Shown: piece after piece, positions 1-5,298 of the stretch
Position numbering within the stretch: position 1 is the stretch's first letter
How the letters are laid out: the number at the start of each line of letters is the position of its first letter
From: Promethearchaeota archaeon
GTDB lineage: Archaea; Asgardarchaeota; Lokiarchaeia; Sigyniarchaeales; SOKP01
Direction: 5' to 3'
NCBI GenBank assembly: GCA_019894815.1
Contig: JAGXNU010000147.1
Coordinates: 1-5,298 of the forward strand
DNA: 5,298 nucleotides
Translations under genes and position numbers: made by a program
The notes under the pieces: model-generated
The model's database searches: none
What the model saw: only the letters and a program-made list of their open reading frames with translations
What the model was told of the DNA's origin: nothing

Positions 1-647
1 CGTTTCTTTAACTTGACCATTGAATTATCCTCATCATATTCCAAAACATCAATATTTACCAATTCATGAACGGCTCTTAAGACCATTGCGCCTGAAATTC
101 CGGTTGTATTCTTGATCTCCTCTCTGGTCATTTCAGCCTTGTCACCGTGGAGTATGAGGAGGATCCGGTAATGAGGTTGACCCTGCCATATTTCTCCGAT
201 GAGTAATTGAGTGATGGATAATAAAGCTTTTATTCGTTCAAAATTAAATTCAGAGTCTTCCTGATTTTGAGCGATTTTGGAAAATTTCTTTAATTCAATT
301 TTTAGGTGTTTATATTCCTCCAATAACTTCAATTGTTCACCTGTTAATTGCCCAATTTTTTGATCTCTTTCTTGTTTTTCTTTCTCTAATTTCTCAGTTT
401 CTTCTTCCAATTTCCGCTTTTCTTGTTCTAAATTCAATTTCTCGGATTCCAGCATCCTTGTTGCTTGTTCCAGTTGAGTTTTTTCTTCCTCTAAAAGATT
501 TTTATCATTGCTTAGTAATTTTTTTTCTTTCTCTAATTCGATTAATTCCGTTTTGGCTGCTTCTAAGACGTCAATGAAATTCTTGAAGTTATCCTCAACA
601 GATTTGAGAGTACTATCAATAATTTTTAAAGTGTTTTTTTCAACCAT
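1..647 (-). CDS. Coiled-coil protein with winged-helix domain (C-terminus cut by window edge)
   Basis: This frame opens at ATG (647-645, MVEKNTLKII) and stays open for 215 codons to the left edge, so the C-terminus is missing. Residues 1-30 form an amphipathic lead-in. Residues about 32-125 are very rich in Glu, Lys, Gln and Leu, with leucine at every seventh position from 38 to 87, and are predicted to form one long helix or coiled coil. Residues about 136-215 look like a winged helix-turn-helix: an RILLILHGD helix, then EMTREEIKNTTGISGAMVLRA as a helix-turn-helix, then VLEYDEDNSMVKL as the wing strands. The likely role is a DNA-binding or scaffold protein that oligomerises through its helix. 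There is no signal peptide or membrane segment, so it should be cytoplasmic. The gene diverges from the hydrolase gene at 771. Coding is supported by the uninterrupted frame and its coherent protein composition. The specific function is unknown, and no exact family could be named. Confidence 0.85.
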   Translation of the reverse strand, partial: MVEKNTLKIIDSTLKSVEDNFKNFIDVLEAAKTELIELEKEKKLLSNDKNLLEEEKTQLEQATRMLESEKLNLEQEKRKLEEETEKLEKEKQERDQKIGQLTGEQLKLLEEYKHLKIELKKFSKIAQNQEDSEFNFERIKALLSITQLLIGEIWQGQPHYRILLILHGDKAEMTREEIKNTTGISGAMVLRAVHELVNIDVLEYDEDNSMVKLKK

Positions 648-677
648 TGGGATTCACAATATATATGATATGATAAA

Positions 678-692
678 TTATTATAAATTTAA
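678..692 (-). promoter_or_regulatory. Putative TATA element of the coiled-coil/winged-helix gene
   Basis: Read on the minus strand this is TTAAATTTATAATAA, an archaeal TATA-like element centred about 38 bases before the ATG at 647. Initiation about 25 bases downstream would leave a leader of roughly 10-15 bases. The surroundings are AT-rich (another ATATATAT run lies at 660-667), so the exact box is uncertain. No Shine-Dalgarno sequence precedes the ATG. Confidence 0.4.
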
Positions 693-725
693 TCCAAATT
701 TAAAAGTAAGCAAGTGTAAATCACA

Positions 726-745
726 TTTAATATATTTAATTTTAT
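726..745 (+). promoter_or_regulatory. Putative TATA element of the alpha/beta hydrolase gene
   Basis: The stretch TTTAATATATTTAATTTTAT lies 26-45 bases before the ATG at 771. Initiation about 25 bases after its centre would fall near 760, giving a leader of only about 10 bases. The bases directly before the start (AATTGTAAAA) contain no Shine-Dalgarno sequence, consistent with a leaderless or very short-leader transcript. It sits back to back with the promoter of the minus-strand gene. Confidence 0.45.
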
Positions 746-770
746 ACTCATGGAAAATTAAATTGTAAAA

Positions 771-2471
771 ATGGATAAAGAAGATACTGAGTTTTCCAAG
801 AAATTATTTGTTCTTATTTTGCTTTTGGCACTTTCATTAGGATACTTGTACTTGACAAAATCTTCAAGTTACCAGAGATATGAAAGGGTTGATTTTCAGT
901 CTTCTGGTTCAACTTTGTATGCGAATCTTTATTATCCCTCCAAAGACTTAACTTTTCAGGATAATCGACCCTTAGTAATTTTTTGTCACGGAATTGGAAG
1001 TAAAATGGATTTTGATTTAAGAATTCCAATCGAGTTAACTAGGCGAGGGTTTTATGTTGCCGCGTTAGATTATCAAGGTCACGGAGAAAGTGGAGGTAGT
1101 ATTAATGATATTAATCTGGTAACAGATGTACCAGCGCTCGCTGAAGCTTGTTCAAAATTATTAGATAAATTAGAAACAATGCCATTTTATTCTAGTGTGA
1201 ATATATCTCAAATTGGTCTAATTGGTCATTCCTTGGGAGGTATGGTGGTTTTAATGAATCAAGCTCTCGATCCTCGGTTTAATGTAACGGTGGCATGGGC
1301 ACCTTTGGTAAATTTTGATCCCAATCAATTAGGAATTATAAGTCCAGAGTACACGGAGTATATTCCCGTAAATCTTATTAACGAGTCTAACACAAATAAT
1401 CTCTTAATAATAATGCACGTCGATGACGAAGCATTAAGTTATGAAGATCAAGCGTTAAAAGCACAAAATTTAACGAACTGTGAGGTTATTTCCTTAAGTG
1501 GTTTTATACTTGGAAGTCCCCACCAAATTTTCTCGGATACTGCATTAATTGACTCAATAAATTGGTTTGAATTAAAATTTTTCAAATCAGAATTAATAAA
1601 TGGGCCAATTCACATATTATACCTTTTTAATTATGTTTCAATCCTTTTCACATTAGGTTTATTATTCACAATCATCCTTTTGACGATTTCACATGCCGCT
1701 CAATCATTTAATATTAGAGCTGATACTAAAGTTGATGTCTCCGAGTTAGAGACTAAAGAAGCATCTAAATTCAAAAAAATTCGACAAGGAACAAAGATCG
1801 CTATATATACTATCGTTTTTATAATAAATTGGGAAGTTTTCGAACTGATTTTCGGAATAGCAGGAATTTTTCTTGCGTCTTTAAATATCTCTCTCATCTA
1901 TGCTTTCATTGCATATAGGATTTACTCAAAGAAACTCATTCGAGAACACAGAAAATTTAATTTTGTTGGACTTCTTAAATCACAGATACAACCTAATAAG
2001 CTCATCTTTGGCATCTGTTGTAGCGCGTATTTTATTGGAGTTTACGTGCTCTTCTCATTTTCGTATCCATTTGCTTTCATGTGGCCTTCAAATGTCTTAG
2101 ATATAATGTTAGCAGTAATCATCTTTCCAATATACTTTTCATTAGAAATCCTTTATCGAAAAGTTATTTATCCACAACTTTACTTTATGAATTCGGAAAG
2201 GAAGAAAAGTTATGTAATTATTGGGATCGCTACTTATGTTCAGATTAATTTGATTACATTAACATCCTCATGGGCATTTTTTCCTTCAGTCATGTTTGCT
2301 TACTTGATTTTCTTAATAGTAATAATTCAAAATACTCTTATCTATGAGAAGACCACGTGTTTTACAACCGTAATCTTTAGTTCCTTCACCATCATACAAC
2401 TAATGTTTGCGACCGTGATTTCAAATGCTTTTGGAATTGGAGCGGTACTGCATCTATTTGTAAATTTATAA
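771..2471 (+). CDS. Membrane-anchored alpha/beta hydrolase with C-terminal multi-helix membrane domain
   Basis: This 566-residue protein has three parts. Residues 11-29 are a hydrophobic anchor without an obvious signal-peptidase site. Residues about 35-270 are an alpha/beta hydrolase domain of the esterase, lipase or dienelactone-hydrolase type. It has the oxyanion motif FCHGIG (71-76), the nucleophile elbow GHSLGG (152-157, Ser154), a likely acid at Asp218 or Asp219 in HVDDE, and a catalytic His251 in GSPHQ, so the triad looks complete. Residues about 282-556 hold about eight membrane helices. The basic loops at 332-342, 382-396 and 461-479 fall on alternate sides, so the positive-inside rule places the hydrolase domain outside the cytoplasm if the N-terminus is inside. 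An ester, lipid or acyl substrate is possible but cannot be read from the sequence. The ATG at 771 has a TATA element at a suitable distance. The MFS gene follows 51 bases downstream. The hydrolase fold is certain; the role of the membrane half is unknown. Confidence 0.93.
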   Translation: MDKEDTEFSKKLFVLILLLALSLGYLYLTKSSSYQRYERVDFQSSGSTLYANLYYPSKDLTFQDNRPLVIFCHGIGSKMDFDLRIPIELTRRGFYVAALDYQGHGESGGSINDINLVTDVPALAEACSKLLDKLETMPFYSSVNISQIGLIGHSLGGMVVLMNQALDPRFNVTVAWAPLVNFDPNQLGIISPEYTEYIPVNLINESNTNNLLIIMHVDDEALSYEDQALKAQNLTNCEVISLSGFILGSPHQIFSDTALIDSINWFELKFFKSELINGPIHILYLFNYVSILFTLGLLFTIILLTISHAAQSFNIRADTKVDVSELETKEASKFKKIRQGTKIAIYTIVFIINWEVFELIFGIAGIFLASLNISLIYAFIAYRIYSKKLIREHRKFNFVGLLKSQIQPNKLIFGICCSAYFIGVYVLFSFSYPFAFMWPSNVLDIMLAVIIFPIYFSLEILYRKVIYPQLYFMNSERKKSYVIIGIATYVQINLITLTSSWAFFPSVMFAYLIFLIVIIQNTLIYEKTTCFTTVIFSSFTIIQLMFATVISNAFGIGAVLHLFVNL

Positions 2472-2475
2472 AAAT

Positions 2476-2493
2476 TAATATAAATTTTTAAAA
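2476..2493 (+). promoter_or_regulatory. Putative TATA element of the MFS transporter gene
   Basis: The 51-base gap between the hydrolase stop and the MFS start holds TAATATAAATTTTTAAAA, an archaeal TATA-like run 30-47 bases before the ATG at 2523. Initiation near 2510 would give a leader of about 13 bases. The bases before the ATG (CTATTATC) contain no Shine-Dalgarno sequence. The TTTTT at 2485-2489 could also act as a weak stop signal for the hydrolase transcript, so co-transcription and independent transcription both remain possible. Confidence 0.4.
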
Positions 2494-2522
2494 ACAAATC
2501 CGTATTACGATTATCTATTATC

Positions 2523-3761
2523 ATGGCTGAAAATAAATCTTCAGACAATAAATCTAAAAAAGGAAATCGTTTAATACTTGGTATTTCTTTACCCGTATTT
2601 CTGATGGGGCTAGTATCTCTATTTACAGATATTTCTAGTGAATCTATTCAGAGCATATTACCCTTGTTTATATTAGAAGTTGGAGGAACTGGATTAATTT
2701 TAGGGTTGATTTCTGGAGTAACAACTGCGGTATCCAATATATTAAAAGGAATTACTGGTTGGTGGAGCGATAAAATTAACAAACGTAAGCCTTTTATATT
2801 ATCTGGCTATGCATTATCAAATCTCTCTAAACCCCTCATAGGATTTAGCCCAACATGGGAATTTGTGCTTGCTTTAAAAGCCACTGATCGCGTGGGAAAA
2901 GGCTTAAGGACTTCTTCGAGAGATACACTAATATCTTATTATTCAACAGAAAAAGGGAAGGCATTTGGGCTTCATAGAGCCATGGATACACTCGGTGCCG
3001 TCTTAGGGTCCTTGCTAGCATTTTTATTATTATTCCTTGCTTGGACATATCAACAAATTATTCTCTTTACGATTGTACCAGGAGTTATCGCAATAATACT
3101 ACTCATACCTATTAAAGACGTTTCCCCAAATCAAATAGCTGAGAAATTAGGAACTCTAAAAGAAAAAGTGAAAATGGAAAAATTAGATAAAAATTTCATA
3201 AAACTCATAGTTCTCCTCGGAGTCATTGAATTCGCAAGCTTAGATGTTGCATTTCTTATTGTTAGAGCTGCAGATTATGTTCCCTTAGATTTGATATATT
3301 TGATACCCGTTTTATACATGATTCTCAATATAGTTTATACGATTTTTTCACCTATTAATGGTTCTCTTTCTGATAAGGTTGGTCGCAAACCAATGATTCT
3401 TATCGGGCTATCAATCCTGCTTCTCTCATGCATTTTCCTCTCATTCCCTGTAGTGGTTTCAGCATTTTCTTTAGTTTTCATAATCATTATTTTCATAATG
3501 CATGGGTTTTATTTATCTTCCGTTGATCCCATTTCTCGAGCGTATATTGCTGATTTAGCAGGAAAAGATAAACGAGGTAGAGCTTATGGATATTACTATT
3601 TCTCAGTCGGTTTTATAAGCATGGTGGAAGCACTTATTTTTGGGTGGATATATGACATGTTTTCTGTCGAATGGGCCTTTATATATGTGTCAATAATGTT
3701 GATGATTTGTATTTTAGTCTTTGCAATTACCGACTTTTCTAAAATAATAGAAAGTAAGTAA
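2523..3761 (+). CDS. Major facilitator superfamily (MFS) transporter, DRxGKGxR subfamily
   Basis: This 412-residue protein has the usual MFS length and the two-fold pattern of about 12 membrane helices. Motif A occurs in the loop after helix 2 (GWWSDKINKRK, 79-89) and again in the second half (GSLSDKVGRK, 280-289), which marks the ancient duplication. The first helix carries SLFTDISSES (32-41) and residues 122-134 read DRVGKGLRTSSRD. Both match conserved signatures of a widespread, poorly characterised prokaryotic MFS group (SLFTDxSSE and DRxGKGxRxxxRD). A charged cytoplasmic linker at about 197-224 separates the two six-helix halves. The protein is an inner-membrane secondary transporter, probably an exporter or antiporter by analogy with other motif-A-bearing drug/proton families, but the substrate cannot be read from the sequence. 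The start at 2523 begins a hydrophilic tail (MAENKSSDNK) before helix 1. The gene ends with two in-frame TAA codons (3759-3764) and converges on pepT. Confidence 0.95.
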   Translation: MAENKSSDNKSKKGNRLILGISLPVFLMGLVSLFTDISSESIQSILPLFILEVGGTGLILGLISGVTTAVSNILKGITGWWSDKINKRKPFILSGYALSNLSKPLIGFSPTWEFVLALKATDRVGKGLRTSSRDTLISYYSTEKGKAFGLHRAMDTLGAVLGSLLAFLLLFLAWTYQQIILFTIVPGVIAIILLIPIKDVSPNQIAEKLGTLKEKVKMEKLDKNFIKLIVLLGVIEFASLDVAFLIVRAADYVPLDLIYLIPVLYMILNIVYTIFSPINGSLSDKVGRKPMILIGLSILLLSCIFLSFPVVVSAFSLVFIIIIFIMHGFYLSSVDPISRAYIADLAGKDKRGRAYGYYYFSVGFISMVEALIFGWIYDMFSVEWAFIYVSIMLMICILVFAITDFSKIIESK

Positions 3762-3781
3762 TAAATAAGTAAAGAAGAAAA
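3736..3781 (-). terminator. T-rich termination region downstream of pepT
   Basis: Immediately after the pepT stop, the minus strand reads TTTTCTTCTTTACTTATTTA and continues through TACTTACTTTCTATTATTTT. Pyrimidine- and T-rich tracts of this kind, without a GC-rich hairpin, are typical archaeal intrinsic terminators. It overlaps the end of the MFS coding sequence on the other strand, so the two convergent transcripts would overlap slightly. Confidence 0.35.
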
Positions 3782-5050
3782 TTATTTTTTTTGCTCTAAA
3801 CTCCATAAGTGAGCTAAATTGAGAATTACTTCGGTTGCTTTCAACAAACCCAAAGTCGGAATAAATTCCTTCCTTGAATGAAATAGAGAGCCTCCGCCAA
3901 ATATGTTGGGAGTTGGAATTCCCATTTCGCTTAATCGGGCTCCATCAGTCCCTCCACGTATGGCAGGAGAATCAACTTCTAATCCTGATTCCTCTATGGC
4001 TTTCTTCGCAATCTCGATAACATGTTTATCTTTTTCTAAATAGAATAACATGTTCTTGTATTGATGTAAAAGATCTATTTCGATTTTTAATCCAGGATAA
4101 AGAACTTCAAATGTGTTTTTTAGTGATTTAATATAATCAATTCTTCTTTTATTTTTTTCTGAATCGTGATCTCTTATGAGAAGTTTTGCTGTTGCTGCCT
4201 CTTCATTTCCTTTTAAATCAGATAAATGAAAAAAGCCTTCACGTTCTTCAGTATGTTCAGGACTTTCTGATTCTGGGATATTACTGAAAAATCTACTTGC
4301 TATATGAATAGCATTTATCATCTTGTTTTTTGCATGTCCCGGGTGAACGCTCAGTCCAATAAACTTGAAAGTAGCCTTCCAAGCATCAAAACATTCATAT
4401 TCTAATTCACCCATTTTTCCTCCATCTAATGTATAACATGCTTCAGGCAATCGACTTTTATTGATGTTGTCAGTTCCTTTACCTATTTCTTCATCAGGAG
4501 TAAAGCAAATTGTAATTGGTCCGTGTTTAAATTCTGGGTATTTCTGCCATATTTTACATGCTGTCATGATTTCAGCAATACCAGCTTTATCATCAGCGCC
4601 TAATAGGGTATCGCCAGACGAGGTTATGATATCAAGTCCGATATATTCCTCCAATTCAGGGGCATCTTCTAATGTAATATATAGATCTTCAACATTTGGA
4701 AGTTTAATAGGACCTCCTTGATAATTTTTGTGCACAATTGGCTTTACATCTTCTCCACTTACTGCATTAGACGTATCTAAATGAGCAATTAATCCAATAG
4801 GTTGTGCTTTTTCAAACTCCATTGATGGAGGTAGATCTGCATACACATAACCAAATTTATCAAGAATTATATTTTCTAAATCTAGTTCCTTTAATTCCTC
4901 AACTAATATCTTTGCTAATTCAAGTTGGTTCGAACTTGAGGGTTTGGTTGATGATTCATCATCTGAAGTGGTCCAAACTTTGACATATCTTAAAAATCGT
5001 TCAATTACGTCATTTAATATATAATCTTGAACTTCGACTGATAAATTCAT
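3782..5050 (-). CDS. pepT: Peptidase T (tripeptide aminopeptidase, M20B)
   Basis: This 422-residue protein is a di-zinc M20 peptidase that removes the N-terminal residue from tripeptides in the cytoplasm. All expected residues are visible: AHLDTS (His90 zinc ligand, Asp92), LLGADDKAG (Asp153 bridging zinc), PDEEIG (Glu187 catalytic base, Glu188 ligand), TLDGG (Asp209 ligand) and LFHSRKEF (His391 ligand). The inserted dimerisation domain, about 219-335, has SVHPGHAKNKMINA and IRDHD. PepT-specific text includes IRGGTDGARLSEMGIPTPN (364-382). The length is close to that of the roughly 408-residue bacterial enzyme, with a slightly longer Ser-rich segment near 29-41 (SDDESSTKPSSS). The ATG at 5050-5048 follows a TATA element that suggests a leaderless transcript. 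PepT is mainly bacterial, so in an archaeal genome it may have been acquired by transfer. The end of another minus-strand gene lies 107 bases upstream. Confidence 0.96.
   Translation of the reverse strand: MNLSVEVQDYILNDVIERFLRYVKVWTTSDDESSTKPSSSNQLELAKILVEELKELDLENIILDKFGYVYADLPPSMEFEKAQPIGLIAHLDTSNAVSGEDVKPIVHKNYQGGPIKLPNVEDLYITLEDAPELEEYIGLDIITSSGDTLLGADDKAGIAEIMTACKIWQKYPEFKHGPITICFTPDEEIGKGTDNINKSRLPEACYTLDGGKMGELEYECFDAWKATFKFIGLSVHPGHAKNKMINAIHIASRFFSNIPESESPEHTEEREGFFHLSDLKGNEEAATAKLLIRDHDSEKNKRRIDYIKSLKNTFEVLYPGLKIEIDLLHQYKNMLFYLEKDKHVIEIAKKAIEESGLEVDSPAIRGGTDGARLSEMGIPTPNIFGGGSLFHSRKEFIPTLGLLKATEVILNLAHLWSLEQKK
3785..3792 (+). terminator. T8 tract, possible terminator of the MFS transporter gene
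   Basis: The plus strand runs ATTATTTTTTTTGC, with eight consecutive T bases beginning 24 bases after the MFS stop. A U-tract alone is enough for archaeal termination in many cases. The same bases encode the terminal Lys-Lys and part of Gln of PepT on the minus strand, so one sequence serves as coding end and probable terminator. Confidence 0.45.
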
Positions 5051-5068
5051 ATTCTTTACAAATTAATC

Positions 5069-5080
5069 TTATATTTTAAA
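5069..5080 (-). promoter_or_regulatory. Putative TATA element of pepT
   Basis: Read on the minus strand this is TTTAAAATATAA, a good match to archaeal TATA boxes, preceded by GAAC, which could be part of a BRE. Its centre is about 25 bases before the pepT ATG at 5050, so transcription would start at or next to the start codon. No Shine-Dalgarno sequence is present (AATTTGTAAAGAAT precedes the ATG), which fits a leaderless mRNA. Confidence 0.5.
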
Positions 5081-5100
5081 GTTCATCCAATACTACGTGT

Positions 5101-5124
5101 AAATAATAAAAATAAAAAGAAGAT
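5101..5124 (-). terminator. T-rich tract, possible terminator of the upstream membrane-protein gene
   Basis: On the minus strand this reads GATCTTCTTTTTATTTTTAT continuing TATTT, starting 33 bases after the stop of the partial gene at 5158. Such T-rich runs are typical archaeal intrinsic terminators. It separates that gene from pepT, which has its own TATA element further down, so the two are probably separate transcription units. Confidence 0.4.
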
Positions 5125-5157
5125 CATTTGTAAAATTGATTTCTATAAATCGAAGTA

Positions 5158-5298
5158 TTACCAGATTTCATATCTTTGATCCAATTTTAATCCATATACC
5201 AATAAATAAGGGATGAGTAGATCCCAAAGACTGGTTTCTGCATTAATGATAATAACACCAATTACTACGGCATTCCAAGCACTTATAGAAGGTAATCC
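5158..5298 (-). CDS. C-terminal end of an unidentified membrane protein (N-terminus outside window)
   Basis: An open minus-strand frame enters from the right edge and ends at TAA (5160-5158), giving 46 residues beginning GLPSISAWNAVVIGVIIINA and ending LDQRYEIW. Two hydrophobic stretches, about residues 8-20 and 25-37, with a short polar link (ETSLWD), suggest the last one or two helices of a polytopic membrane protein with a short charged cytoplasmic or external tail. I do not recognise the family from this fragment. Coding is supported by the strongly hydrophobic, helix-like translation and by the T-rich tract following the stop, but only 141 bases are available, so chance cannot be fully excluded. 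It is on the same strand as pepT, 107 bases upstream. Confidence 0.65.
   Translation of the reverse strand, partial: GLPSISAWNAVVIGVIIINAETSLWDLLIPYLLVYGLKLDQRYEIW

Noticed and set aside
750..761. Mini reading frame ATG GAA AAT TAA just before the hydrolase start, as a possible leader peptide
   Set aside because: The predicted transcription start near 760 lies after its ATG, and three codons in AT-rich sequence are expected by chance.
508..768. Plus-strand open frame of 86 codons
   Set aside because: It lies mostly antisense to the coiled-coil gene, has low-complexity Phe/Ser/Leu content that mirrors the Glu/Lys codons of the other strand, and runs through the divergent promoter.
1700..2100. 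Short open frames on both strands within the hydrolase gene
   Set aside because: They overlap the membrane-domain coding sequence, which has continuous helix-like hydrophobic segments in its own frame; their translations show no recognisable domain.
2342..2548. Minus-strand open frame bridging the hydrolase and transporter genes
   Set aside because: It covers the 3' end of one gene and the 5' end of the next on the opposite strand, with no promoter or motif supporting it.
2845..3048. Minus-strand open frame inside the MFS gene
   Set aside because: It is antisense to the conserved DRVGKGLRTSSRD signature of the transporter.
4461..4721. Plus-strand open frame of 86 codons inside pepT
   Set aside because: It is antisense to the conserved catalytic core of PepT, whose motifs clearly define the coding strand.
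5138..5151. Small inverted repeat GATTT-ATAG-AAATC on the minus strand
   Set aside because: The stem has five mostly A-T pairs and would be weak. It may slightly aid termination after the stop at 5158, but chance is an adequate explanation.

Overview
The window is a compact, AT-rich stretch of chromosome that looks archaeal. Start codons lack Shine-Dalgarno sequences, and the genes are preceded by T/A-rich TATA-like elements about 20-40 bases upstream, as expected for leaderless or short-leader archaeal transcripts. Gene ends carry T-rich tracts rather than GC-rich hairpins. The mixture of a coiled-coil/winged-helix protein, a membrane-bound alpha/beta hydrolase and a bacterial-type peptidase T would fit an Asgard (Lokiarchaeia-like) genome, but that assignment is inference. 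No rRNA, tRNA, CRISPR array, insertion sequence or integrase is visible.

Layout: (1) 1-647, minus strand: the N-terminal 215 codons of a protein with a long Glu/Lys-rich heptad helix followed by a winged-helix domain, cut by the left edge. (2) 648-770: a divergent promoter region. (3) 771-2471, plus strand: a 566-residue membrane protein joining an N-terminal anchor, a complete alpha/beta hydrolase domain and a C-terminal bundle of about eight membrane helices. (4) 2523-3761, plus strand: a 12-helix-type MFS transporter of the DRxGKGxR subfamily. (5) 3782-5050, minus strand: peptidase T, convergent with the transporter and only 20 bases from it. (6) 5158-5298, minus strand: the last 46 residues of an unidentified membrane protein, cut by the right edge. 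No gene-free stretch exceeds 300 bases.

How the genes might work together: hydrolase and transporter are on the same strand 51 bases apart and could be co-transcribed, although the transporter has its own plausible TATA element. Peptidase T would finish cytoplasmic peptide breakdown. A shared nutrient-scavenging theme is possible but nothing in the sequence proves a functional link. I see no clear new defence or mobile system. The most unusual items are the hydrolase fused to a multi-helix membrane domain and the regular Leu-heptad helix on the winged-helix protein.
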